This document shows, piece after piece, positions 8,788 to 17,117 of a stretch of DNA of 42,993 bases. This DNA comes from an uncultured Rhodospirillales bacterium. GTDB taxonomy: Bacteria > Pseudomonadota > Alphaproteobacteria > Acetobacterales > Acetobacteraceae. Location: contig CAIYSR010000144.1 in assembly GCA_903928895.1 (NCBI GenBank), positions 1 to 42,993 on the forward strand, given 5' to 3'. Position numbers and translations under genes: made by a program. The stretch's first letter is position 1. The number at the start of each line of letters is the position of its first letter. Under the pieces are notes generated by a model. The model ran no database searches and was not told the origin of the DNA. It saw only the letters and a list, made by a program, of their open reading frames with translations.

Positions 8788-8830
8788 GTCTTGAGCTTTC
8801 CTCTGAATGAACTGTGACCGCGCGTGCCGG

Positions 8831-8986
8831 TCAGTGCCGGAACAGCGGCGGGCGCCCGCCACGCTCATGCGGCACAGGGTCCGGCGCATCGTCAGGCTCG
8901 GACGCCTCGGGTTGAGCGGGAGGGTCGGTCGCCTCGATCGGCACTGGCGGCTCGTCCCCAGCTGGGGTTGGCTTGATGTCGGCCAT
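8831..8986 (-). CDS. Small acidic proline-rich protein (51 aa)
   Basis: A 51-residue frame starting ATG 8986 with AGGAG six bases upstream and ending TGA at 8831. The product begins MADIKPTPAGDEPP and is Pro/Asp/Glu-rich through the middle, ending HERGGRPPLFRH; it is probably disordered. I recognise no family. Support comes from the good ribosome site, GC-rich third positions and same-strand placement 43 bp before the 157-residue gene. Confidence 0.55.
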   Translation of the reverse strand: MADIKPTPAGDEPPVPIEATDPPAQPEASEPDDAPDPVPHERGGRPPLFRH

Positions 8987-9181
8987 GAAGACTCCTGTTG
9001 CTCAGGTGCGTCGCGGGAACGACTGACCGATCGCGGAACGGATGTATGGGTCTCGAAGTGTTCGAGCATCGAAGGCGCGCGGCCGTCGGGCTCCCAGGGG
9101 AGCCAGCGTCGTCTCCCGTCGAGTGCCCCAATCTATTCCCCGCGCATCACCGCCGGCAGGCTCGGAAAACACCCAGAGCGC

Positions 9182-10180
9182 TCATTCGTAGCCATCGCCG
9201 GCGCTGATTTTCCCGCGGAATGTCCAATAGGAATATCCGGTATAGCCCAGGATCAGCGGCATCAGCGCCCCGACGCCGACGAGCAGGAAGGCCTGGCTGC
9301 TCCGCGGCGCGGCGGCCTGTGCGATGGTCACGGAATGCAATGCGAAATCGGGGTAGAGGCTGATCCCGAGCCCGGCGTAGCACAGCAGGAACAGGCCAAG
9401 CGAGGCCAGGAACGGCGTCGCCTCCCGGCGGAGCGCCAGGCCGCGCCACAGCACCGCGGCGCAGATCACGACGAAGACGGGCATGGGAATGACGAGCAGG
9501 ACCCGCGGCCACGCGGTCCAGCGTTGCCCGTAGCTCGCGTCCAGCAATGGCGTCCACAGGCTGACCAGCAGGATCAACAGGAGTGTCGCCGGCGCCACCA
9601 CGCGCGCCAGGTCGCGCGCCCGCTGCTGCAAGGCGCCCTCGGTCTTCCAGATCAGCCACGTTGCCCCGAGCAGCGCATAGCCGACAACGACGGCGCCGCC
9701 CGTCGCCAGGCTGAAAGGCGTCAGCCAATCCGACCACGCCCCCGAAAACCCGCGCCCCGTCACCGCAATACCCTGGACCAGCGCCCCGAGCACACTGCCC
9801 TGGGCGAAGGCGGCAACGATCGACCCCACTGCGAACGTCCGGTCCCACAGCCCGTGGTGGCCCCGCGTCTTCGCACGGAACTCGAACGCCACGCCGCGCA
9901 GGACCAGGGCGAGCAGCATGACGATCACCGGCACGTAGAGCGCCTGCATGATGATGGCATAGGCCAGCGGAAACAGCGCCAGCAGCCCGCCGCCGCCCAT
10001 CACCAGCCAGGTCTCGTTGCCATCCCACACCGGCGCGATCGCCTTGAGCATGCCGGCGCGATCCCCTCGCGCCGTCACGAACGGGAACAGGATGCCGATG
10101 CCGAGATCGAAGCCATCGAGCGTGACATAAGCAAAGACCGCAAACGCGATCACCCCGGCACCGAGGACGGGAAGGTCCAT
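9182..10180 (-). CDS. cydB: Cytochrome bd-type quinol oxidase subunit II
   Basis: A 332-residue integral membrane subunit of the bd oxidase, which reduces O2 with electrons from quinol without pumping protons. The N-terminal family signature LDGFDLGIGILFP is near residues 21-33, followed by PVWDGNETWLV. About eight to nine helices are visible. The start ATG shares its A with the last base of the cydA TGA (TGATG). No third small subunit gene (cydX type) follows. Length is shorter than E. coli CydB (379), as in cyanide-insensitive CioB proteins. Confidence 0.92.
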   Translation of the reverse strand: MDLPVLGAGVIAFAVFAYVTLDGFDLGIGILFPFVTARGDRAGMLKAIAPVWDGNETWLVMGGGGLLALFPLAYAIIMQALYVPVIVMLLALVLRGVAFEFRAKTRGHHGLWDRTFAVGSIVAAFAQGSVLGALVQGIAVTGRGFSGAWSDWLTPFSLATGGAVVVGYALLGATWLIWKTEGALQQRARDLARVVAPATLLLILLVSLWTPLLDASYGQRWTAWPRVLLVIPMPVFVVICAAVLWRGLALRREATPFLASLGLFLLCYAGLGISLYPDFALHSVTIAQAAAPRSSQAFLLVGVGALMPLILGYTGYSYWTFRGKISAGDGYE

Positions 10181-11547
10181 CAGCCGCGCCCCGCCGCGTC
10201 GGCGCTGCAACCGCCATCGCGCACCGTCGCGCCGTCTGCCTCCGCCACCGGCGCGGTGTTCATCAGCCGCAGGATGTAGAATATCCCCACGCCGAACGCC
10301 GCGAGATAGACGACGATGAAGCCCAGCAGCGATCCGCCGACCACGCTTGCGCCGGCCGGCGAGGCGGCGTGCGCCGTGGTCAGCAGACCATAGACCGCAT
10401 ACGGCTGCCGCCCCACCTCGGTCGTGATCCACCCGGCGAGCACGGCGATGAACCCCGCCGGACCCATCACGACGGCGATGCGCAGAAACCTCCGCGCGTC
10501 ATGCAGCCGCCGCCGATGGCGCAGCCAGAGGCTGGTCATGCCGAGGCCGAACATCGCGAGCCCGATCCCGACCATCACGCGGAAGCTCCAGAAGACGATG
10601 GCGACCGGCGGTCGCAGCTCCGCCGGCCACTCCCGCAGGCCGCGGACAATGCCGTCCCGGCTGTGCGTGAGAATGAGCGAACCCAGCGCCGGAATGGCGA
10701 GGACATGGTCCATCCGCTCCTCGGCCAGGTTGGGAATCCCGAACAGGATCAGCGGCACATCCGATCCGGTGTCGAAATGCCCCTCGATCGCGGCGATCTT
10801 GGCCGGCTGGTACTGCAGGGTATTGAGCCCATGCTGGTCACCGGCGGCGATCTGGAGCGGCGTGACGATGGCTGCCATCCACATCGCCATCGACAGCATC
10901 ACGCAAGCCGCCTCGTTGCCGCGATCGCGCAGCAGGTGCAGCGCGCCGACCGCGCCCACCACGAACGCGGTGGTCAGGTAGGCCGCCAGCACCATGTGGA
11001 CGAGCCGATAGGGGAAGGACGGGTTGAACACGATCGCCCACCAGTCGATCGCGACGAACTGGCCGTTGGCGCCGATGGCGAAGCCCGCCGGGGTCTGCAT
11101 CCAGCTGTTGGCCGCGAGGATCCAGAAAGCCGACATGATCGTGCCAAGGGCCACCATCAGCGTCGCCAGGAAATGCAGCACCTTGCCGACGCGCTGGCGG
11201 CCGAACAGCATGATGCCGAGGAAGCCCGACTCGAGAAAGAAGGCGGACAGCACTTCATATCCCATCAGCGGGCCGATGATCGGCCCGGTCCGGTCGGAAA
11301 AGACGCTCCAGTTCGTGCCGAACTCGTAGCTCATGACGATCCCCGAGACCACGCCCATGGTGAACACCAGCGCGAAGATCTTCCGCCAGAAGCCGAACAG
11401 GACGAGGAAGACACCGCGCCCGGTGATCAGGGAGAGCCCGTTGAGCACCGCCAGGTAGCTGGCGAGGCCGATCGAGAAACTCGGAAAGATGATGTGACAG
11501 CCGATGGTGAACGCGAACTGCATCCGCGCGAGCATCAACGCGGTCAT
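10180..11547 (-). CDS. cydA: Cytochrome bd-type quinol oxidase subunit I (CioA-like)
   Basis: A 455-residue haem-bearing subunit. Expected ligands are visible: His18 (GCHIIFPSFS) for b595, and His184 (RLVHM) and Met325 (FRVMVG) for b558. The conserved GDQHGLNTLQYQPAK segment marks the quinol loop. The insertion that lengthens the Q loop in E. coli CydA is absent, so this belongs to the short-loop group that includes the cyanide-insensitive oxidases. The start ATG 11547 is preceded by a G-rich stretch. The double PRC-barrel gene ends 55 bp upstream on the same strand. Confidence 0.92.
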   Translation of the reverse strand: MTALMLARMQFAFTIGCHIIFPSFSIGLASYLAVLNGLSLITGRGVFLVLFGFWRKIFALVFTMGVVSGIVMSYEFGTNWSVFSDRTGPIIGPLMGYEVLSAFFLESGFLGIMLFGRQRVGKVLHFLATLMVALGTIMSAFWILAANSWMQTPAGFAIGANGQFVAIDWWAIVFNPSFPYRLVHMVLAAYLTTAFVVGAVGALHLLRDRGNEAACVMLSMAMWMAAIVTPLQIAAGDQHGLNTLQYQPAKIAAIEGHFDTGSDVPLILFGIPNLAEERMDHVLAIPALGSLILTHSRDGIVRGLREWPAELRPPVAIVFWSFRVMVGIGLAMFGLGMTSLWLRHRRRLHDARRFLRIAVVMGPAGFIAVLAGWITTEVGRQPYAVYGLLTTAHAASPAGASVVGGSLLGFIVVYLAAFGVGIFYILRLMNTAPVAEADGATVRDGGCSADAAGRG

Positions 11548-11602
11548 CGCCCCACCCCCCGCCCGACGGCGGGCCGGGAGATCGGTCCGTCCGGGGCCCC
11601 GG

Positions 11603-12373
11603 TCAGGCGGCCGTCCACCATATCCCGTAGTAGGTCTGGAATGTCGCTTCGTAGGCGCCATCCACCGTCATCGACGGATCGTAGCGCGGCGCTTCCCGCA
11701 GGGTCCGCCGATCGACGTCGAGGGTGACCAGCCGGTCCGTCCAATCGATCCCGCGTACCGAGCGCGGCGATATCAGGACCGTCTCTCCCGGCCACCAGTT
11801 TCCGGTCTCGACCTTGAGGTAGCGCACGTTCCAGCCGTCGGCATCCACCAGGAGATCCTCGACATGCCCGATCTCGCCGTCAGAGGCCTCGATATCGGAG
11901 CCGGTGACCGCGGCGATGCTGCGAAGATGCGGGTCTTGCGTGGTGTGCGGAACATCCCCGCCCTCCGGATCGGGCGTTTTCATCCTGGAGAGCCGGAGCG
12001 GCGCGACGAACGGCGTCGCCATCGCGTTGCGCAGGGGAATGAAACTGCCGCCCCAGTACGGGTCCCACCCGTAGTGGTCGTAGATCAGCGATTCCGACTG
12101 GCGGGAAACCGGCTGGTCGGTGTCGATATCGGGGCTGTCGCGGACGTCCTCGCGGGTGAGACTGACCGGCAACTGGCGCAGCACCTGATCGGGTTGCCCC
12201 AGGACGGTCGTCGGCAGCAGCACCTTGCGCCCGGGCAGCCAGGTGCCGGTGTCGACCACGAGCCAGCGAATATCCCATCCGACGTCCTCGAACAGCAGGT
12301 CGCTCACCGTCCCGATCCGGCCATCGCTCGCCTCGATGGTGTAACCGTTGATGGCCGAGGCATCCCATAACAT
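11603..12373 (-). CDS. Protein with two PRC-barrel domains
   Basis: A 256-residue soluble protein with two PRC-barrel units. The first (about residues 5-80) has INGYTIEASDGRIGTVSDLLF and the second (about 150-215) has SDIEASDGEIGHVEDLLVD, followed in both by a segment ending in WLPGRKVLL or WWPGETVLI. No signal peptide is seen. PRC barrels act as small interaction modules in stress and photosynthetic complexes; the partner here is unknown. GGGAG precedes ATG 12373. Placement 55 bp before cydA suggests co-transcription with the oxidase. Confidence 0.85.
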   Translation of the reverse strand: MLWDASAINGYTIEASDGRIGTVSDLLFEDVGWDIRWLVVDTGTWLPGRKVLLPTTVLGQPDQVLRQLPVSLTREDVRDSPDIDTDQPVSRQSESLIYDHYGWDPYWGGSFIPLRNAMATPFVAPLRLSRMKTPDPEGGDVPHTTQDPHLRSIAAVTGSDIEASDGEIGHVEDLLVDADGWNVRYLKVETGNWWPGETVLISPRSVRGIDWTDRLVTLDVDRRTLREAPRYDPSMTVDGAYEATFQTYYGIWWTAA

Positions 12374-12441
12374 TGCGCGTTCTCCCGAAGTGCTGTTGCT
12401 GGTGCCCGCCGGCACCCGGTGCGGCGAGGGCCCGGGATGGT

Positions 12442-12696
12442 TCAGGATCGCGGCGTGCGGCCGATGCCGACCGGCACTGCCAAGGCAGGGCGTCCGGCAA
12501 ACCTCACGATGAAGAGCGGCGCGAGAACCCATGACAGGGGGAGCGAAACGATGGTGCTCAGCACGACGACCCACGGCATCAGATGCATCGCGGACGCGGA
12601 CAGGGGCGTCGCCAGAACCAGCACCGCCCCCGTTCCAAAGACCATGGCCTGCGCCATCATGAACACGAATATCGCGACGATGAAACGAATGGACAT
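12442..12696 (-). CDS. Small two-helix membrane protein
   Basis: An 84-residue protein with two clear transmembrane helices (about residues 5-29 and 38-66) and a short basic tail. ATG 12696 has GGGAGGG upstream. I do not recognise a family with certainty. It lies between osmC and the double PRC gene on the same strand, with 68-100 bp gaps, and probably belongs to the same stress or envelope cluster. Confidence 0.65.
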   Translation of the reverse strand: MSIRFIVAIFVFMMAQAMVFGTGAVLVLATPLSASAMHLMPWVVVLSTIVSLPLSWVLAPLFIVRFAGRPALAVPVGIGRTPRS

Positions 12697-12796
12697 TGCA
12701 GCCCTCCCGGCGATGTGCCGCCATTGACGCGTGAAGCCTGCCCGGCCGGTTCCGCCGCGCGGCCGCCCGCGGCAACGGCTGGCGGGCGAGCGCCCG

Positions 12797-13231
12797 CTAC
12801 CGCAGCGTCGCCACGAGGGTGATTTCGCGAACCGTGGCCAGCGCCTTCGACAACGGACAGTCCCGCTTCGCCGTCGCCGCAATCTCCTGGAATTTCGCAT
12901 CGTCGATGCCGGGCACCGTCGCCTGCATCTTCAGTGCGATCAGATCGATCACGAAGCCGTCGCCGTGTTTGGACAGCCGGACGCTGGCGGTGGTGTCGAT
13001 GGCGGTGGTGGCCAGTCCGGCCTTGTCGCAGGCGAACGAGAACGCCATCGTGAAACAGGCCGCGAGGGCCGCACCCAGGATCTCCTCCGGGTTGCTGCCG
13101 TGCCGGTCATCCCCGAAGCGGCTGGCAAAACCATAGGGATAGTCGCGCAACGCGCCGGTTTCGGTGCTGATCTTGCCCTCGCCCTTCACGCCACGTCCCT
13201 CCCAATGCACGCTCGCGGATTTATCGCCCAT
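12797..13231 (-). CDS. osmC: OsmC-family thiol peroxidase
   Basis: A 144-residue OsmC/Ohr-fold protein that reduces organic hydroperoxides with a Cys pair: Cys59 in AACFTMAF and Cys125 in KRDCPLSK. The N-terminal pattern SASVHWEGRGVKGEGKI and the segment NPEEILGAALA fit the OsmC branch rather than Ohr. Start ATG 13231 has AGGAAC upstream. It lies in a run of same-strand envelope and stress genes leading to cydAB. Confidence 0.9.
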   Translation of the reverse strand: MGDKSASVHWEGRGVKGEGKISTETGALRDYPYGFASRFGDDRHGSNPEEILGAALAACFTMAFSFACDKAGLATTAIDTTASVRLSKHGDGFVIDLIALKMQATVPGIDDAKFQEIAATAKRDCPLSKALATVREITLVATLR

Positions 13232-13354
13232 GAATTGGTTCCTGTTTGGGTATGTCCAGCGGGAGGTATGGTTCCCAAACGCCATGCGCGCTCGCCGGCG
13301 CTGCCCGGCGATGCCCGTGGGGACATGCAGGGCAGAGCCGGAGAACGCACCCGT

Positions 13355-14128
13355 TCAGGTGTTGCTGGCGTATTTGTATTCCGGTGCGGCCTTGAGTTCC
13401 GCCGCCGTCGTATTCATCGTGGCGTGCCACTTCTTGTCGGTGCTGTCGAAGCCGATCTTGATCGCCGAGGGCAGGATCGCGACGTAGTGATCGCCCATGC
13501 CGAGGAAGCCGCCGACGCCCACGATATACGCCTTCACGCCCTTGCTGCCGAAGGCGACATCCTTGATGGTGCCGATCTTCTCGTTGCTTGCGTTATGAAT
13601 ATCGAGGCCGATGAGCTTCGAGCTGAGGTCCTCGTTGGCCGGGATCGTGGCGAAAATGCCGGCAGCAGGTGCCTCGGGGCCCTTGGCGCCGTCGGGCGAC
13701 GTCATCGCGTCAGCCGTCGTGAAGACGACCATGTTGCCGCGGTCGAGAAAGATGCTCACCGGGCTGCCCGACTTGTCCGTCGCCTGGATCAGGAACGACT
13801 CCGGCATCACCTTCACGTTGGTGTAGCCGGCGGCCTGCAGTCGAGCCGTCAGCTTCTGTTGGACATCCGGTGTCGCGGCCACGACTGCCGCGCTGGATGC
13901 GGCCGAGGCGGATGCGGTGGGGGCGGATCCAGCCGGGGCGACCGCGGCCGTGCCGGTCGGCTTGTCAGCCGGGGTCACCATCGGCACGGGCGCCGGCGCT
14001 GTCACTGCCGCGGTGGGCGCCGTGACGGCCGCACCGGTGGGGGCGGGAACGGCCGGCGGTGTCTGCGCCAATGCGAGCGGCGAGACGCTCATCAGCAGTG
14101 CGGCGAGGGTAAATTTCGGAATTGCCAT
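13355..14128 (-). CDS. Secreted Ala/Pro-rich protein with PRC-barrel domain
   Basis: A 257-residue exported protein. A signal peptide covers about residues 1-21 (ending LALA|Q). Residues 22-85 are Ala/Pro/Thr-rich and probably disordered. A small alpha-beta segment follows (VQQKLTARLQAAGYTNVKV), reminiscent of PepSY-like repeats, then a PRC barrel (about 160-235) with LIGLDIHNASNEKIGTIKD. AAGGAG precedes the ATG. Likely periplasmic. The serine hydrolase gene ends 139 bp upstream on the same strand. Confidence 0.8.
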   Translation of the reverse strand: MAIPKFTLAALLMSVSPLALAQTPPAVPAPTGAAVTAPTAAVTAPAPVPMVTPADKPTGTAAVAPAGSAPTASASAASSAAVVAATPDVQQKLTARLQAAGYTNVKVMPESFLIQATDKSGSPVSIFLDRGNMVVFTTADAMTSPDGAKGPEAPAAGIFATIPANEDLSSKLIGLDIHNASNEKIGTIKDVAFGSKGVKAYIVGVGGFLGMGDHYVAILPSAIKIGFDSTDKKWHATMNTTAAELKAAPEYKYASNT

Positions 14129-14267
14129 GGGAGGCTCCTTGTGAAGGCCAACGCGTGGCGCGGTGGCTGCTCCTGCCATGATGTGTCCATGCGTGAGGCG
14201 TTTGCCCAGGACTGGAATCTACCCACCCGCCGCTCGGCGCGATCGAGCGGCCGTTGGCATCTGTCCC

Positions 14268-15578
14268 CTAGTTGCCCGCCTGCATGACGAGCCCTCGCCA
14301 CAGCGCACCGAGTTCCGCAGCCATCGGATCGCCGGTCGGCCGGGCACGGACGGCGGTATGCACAAGCACGATTTTTGTTGCGGGATCGACGAACAGCATC
14401 TGTCCATGGATGCCGATCAGCACGAACTGCCGTCGCGTTCCCGGCACCAGCCAGACCTGGTAGCCGTAGCCGTAGTAGCCCGCGCCGGCGCCGGGCTGGA
14501 GGAACGGCGCCGCCGGAGTCGTCGCCTCGATCACCCATGCCTCCGGGATCACCTGCTCGCCCTCCCAGGCGCCATCATGGGCAAGCAACCGGCCGAGCCG
14601 GCCATAGTCGCGCAAGGTGATGTTCAGGCAGCAGAACGCCGGTTCCTGGCCATGCGCGTCAATCGCCCAGGCGGCATCGCGTTCCGGGCCGATCCGCGAC
14701 CAGATGCGGGCGGAGAAATAGCTCGACAGACTCTGCCCGGTCGCCGCCATCAGCACGAGGCCGAGGGTTTCGGTATCGAGGCCCTTGTAGTGCCACTTGG
14801 TATCCGGTGCGGCCTCGCGCTCACCGAACTGCCGCACCGCGGCTTCGGCGCCGGCTCCGTTGCGCTGCCAGATCGCGGCATTCAGCTTCGCCGCGTCGTC
14901 ATGGCCGTCATAGACTTCCCGATAGGCAATGCCGGATGCCATGTGCAGCAGGGCGCTGATCGGCGTCGCGCCGATTTCACTGCCGGCGAGCGATGGCAGG
15001 TAGGTCTCGGCGCGGTCGTCGATGCTGCGGATACTGCCCTCGCCGACCGCGATGCCGACCAGCATGCCCAGCACGGTTTTCGCCATCGACTGGGACATGA
15101 AGCGATCCTGGTCGCCACGCCCGTACTGGTAGTGCTCGGCCAGGATGACGTTGTCCTTCAGGATCAGCAGCCCGGTGGTGGGGTGCCGGGACAGATAGTC
15201 CGGGAGGGTCCGGGCCCGCCCCTGATAGGTATAGCGCAAGGCGATCTCCGCCGGGGCGCGGGCGAAGTCCCACACCGCCGGGCCGCGCGGGACCGCACGG
15301 GTCCGGCTCACCGTGTCGTAGTGGCTGAAGTTGCCCACCAGCGTGCGTTGGGTCTGCGGATATCCCGCGGGATAGCCCTCGGCCGCGCCATAGGCGGTTG
15401 CATCGGGTCCGGATGGATCGAACACCGGCAGCGCCTGGCCGCGGGCGCCGGGGCCTGGGAACAGCAGGGCGAGCATGACCAGGCACAACGGCACATGGCG
15501 CAAGCGGGACCGGCCGGTGCGCATGTCGTCGCGCTGGCCTTGGGGCGCGGCAGGCTGGGGCAAAACGGAAACTGTCAT
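14268..15578 (-). CDS. Serine hydrolase of the class C beta-lactamase fold (NylB-like)
   Basis: About 436 residues, exported: a hydrophobic signal segment (CLVMLALLFPGPG) precedes the mature part. The nucleophile motif is SMAK (SxxK); the second motif is YKG in place of YxN; the third is HGQ, in place of KTG. The region from HYKGLDTETLG to YGYGYQVWL and HGQMLFVDP resembles the NylB (6-aminohexanoate-dimer hydrolase) branch. The start is uncertain: ATG 15578 has GAGAGG at long spacing, and ATG 15524 would place the signal peptide at the very N-terminus. It is divergent from an amidase, which may share its regulation. Confidence 0.82.
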   Translation of the reverse strand: MTVSVLPQPAAPQGQRDDMRTGRSRLRHVPLCLVMLALLFPGPGARGQALPVFDPSGPDATAYGAAEGYPAGYPQTQRTLVGNFSHYDTVSRTRAVPRGPAVWDFARAPAEIALRYTYQGRARTLPDYLSRHPTTGLLILKDNVILAEHYQYGRGDQDRFMSQSMAKTVLGMLVGIAVGEGSIRSIDDRAETYLPSLAGSEIGATPISALLHMASGIAYREVYDGHDDAAKLNAAIWQRNGAGAEAAVRQFGEREAAPDTKWHYKGLDTETLGLVLMAATGQSLSSYFSARIWSRIGPERDAAWAIDAHGQEPAFCCLNITLRDYGRLGRLLAHDGAWEGEQVIPEAWVIEATTPAAPFLQPGAGAGYYGYGYQVWLVPGTRRQFVLIGIHGQMLFVDPATKIVLVHTAVRARPTGDPMAAELGALWRGLVMQAGN

Positions 15579-15692
15579 GGCGATGGCAACCTCTCGCGCG
15601 GAACCTCGCTGGGCCGACGATCGCCGGCGGACCGGGGTTGTCGCCCATGCAAGGGCCATGCTTATCATGAACCCCGCTCAAGGAACCCCATC

Positions 15693-17108
15693 GTGTCGCA
15701 GTCGCTGCCTGAAAACGACCTCTGCGCTGCCACCGCGCATGAGCTCGGCGCACTCTACCGCCGCAAAGCGACCTCGCCGGTCGAGGTCCTCAACGCGACG
15801 CTCAAACGGATCGAAATATCCCGCCCGCTCAACGCCTTTTGCCATATCGAACACGAGGGCGCCCTCGCGGCGGCCCGCGCGGCGGAGGCCCGCATCCTGC
15901 GGGGCATGCCACTCGGACCGCTCGACGGTGTTCCGGTCGGCATCAAGGACCTGATCCTGACGCGCGGCATGCCGACGCGCCGCGGTTCGCTGACGACCAG
16001 CGCCGAGGGCCCGTGGGACGACGATGCGCCGTTGACCGCGCGCCTGCGCGAAGCCGGGGCGGTGCTGATCGGCAAGACCACCACGCCGGAATTCGGCTGG
16101 AAGGGGGTGACCGACTCGCCGCTTACCGGCATCACCCGAAACCCGTGGAACCCGGCCATGACACCGGGCGGCTCCAGCGGCGGCGCGGCGGTCCAGGTTG
16201 CCTGCGGCATGGGGCCGATCGGCATCGGCACCGATGGCGGCGGCTCGATCCGCATTCCGGCCAGCTTCACCGGCGTCTTCGGTTTCAAGCCGAGCTATGG
16301 CCGCGTTCCGGCGTGGCCCGCGAGCCAGGTGGGGACGCTGGCCCATGCCGGCCCGATCACCCGCAGCGTGCTCGACGCCGCGCTGACCATGGCCGTCATC
16401 TCGGGCTGGGATGCGCGGGACTGGACGTCGCTGCCCTATGCCGATCTGGCTTGGGCCGGCGTCGCCACCGCCTCGCTGCGGGGCAAGCGCGTCGCCTACA
16501 GCCCCGATCTCGGCCTCGGCCGCGTCGATCCGGAATGCGCCGCCTTGGTGCGGGCCGCGGTGGCGGCAATGGCGGCGCTCGGCGCGATCGTCGAGGAAGT
16601 CGATCCCGGGATCGGCGATCAGAGCGCGGCGATCGGGGCGCTGTGGCCGGTGGGCTGCGCGCGGGGGCAGAGCGGCATGAGCGAGGCGCAGAAGGCGCTG
16701 CTCGAGCCCGGGCTGCGCGAAGCCGGCGCGCGCGGCGCGCGAACATCGCTGGCCGACTACCTCGCCGCGACCGACGCACGCGCGGCGCTCGGCGCCAAGA
16801 TGCGCGCGTTCCACATGCAATGGGACCTGCTGGTCCTGCCGGTGATGCGGGGAGCGGCTTTTGCCGTCGGCGCCAACGGACCGCTCGATGCCGATGGCAC
16901 GGTTCGCCACGACTGGAGCCCGTTCTGCTACAATTTCAACCTCACCGGCCAGCCGGCGGCGAGCCTGCCCTGCGGCTTCACCGCGGCGGGGCTCCCGGTC
17001 GGCCTGCAGGTCGTCGGCCCCATGCATGACGACATCGGCGTGCTCGCCGCCTGCCACGCTCTCGAAGCGGCGGTTTCGCCGCGCCGCCAGCCGCCCCTCC
17101 CGGTCTAG
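15693..17108 (+). CDS. Amidase-signature-family amidase
   Basis: A 471-residue cytoplasmic hydrolase of amide bonds with the Ser-cisSer-Lys triad: Lys in VGIKDLIL (about residue 88), the Gly/Ser stretch PGGSSGGAAV (about 160) and GTDGGGSIRIPAS (about 180). GTG 15693 is chosen because AAGGAA lies 8 nt upstream and the frame to its left is antisense to the serine hydrolase. The next gene, a peptide-binding protein, starts 9 nt after the stop, so imported amides or peptides are the likely substrates. The exact substrate is unknown; NylA belongs to the same superfamily. Confidence 0.9.
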   Translation: MSQSLPENDLCAATAHELGALYRRKATSPVEVLNATLKRIEISRPLNAFCHIEHEGALAAARAAEARILRGMPLGPLDGVPVGIKDLILTRGMPTRRGSLTTSAEGPWDDDAPLTARLREAGAVLIGKTTTPEFGWKGVTDSPLTGITRNPWNPAMTPGGSSGGAAVQVACGMGPIGIGTDGGGSIRIPASFTGVFGFKPSYGRVPAWPASQVGTLAHAGPITRSVLDAALTMAVISGWDARDWTSLPYADLAWAGVATASLRGKRVAYSPDLGLGRVDPECAALVRAAVAAMAALGAIVEEVDPGIGDQSAAIGALWPVGCARGQSGMSEAQKALLEPGLREAGARGARTSLADYLAATDARAALGAKMRAFHMQWDLLVLPVMRGAAFAVGANGPLDADGTVRHDWSPFCYNFNLTGQPAASLPCGFTAAGLPVGLQVVGPMHDDIGVLAACHALEAAVSPRRQPPLPV

Positions 17109-17117
17109 GAACACGCC

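Noticed and set aside
8807-10279. Plus-strand frame of 490 codons opposite cydB
   Set aside because: The product is Gln/Arg/His-rich antisense of the clear CydB coding sequence.
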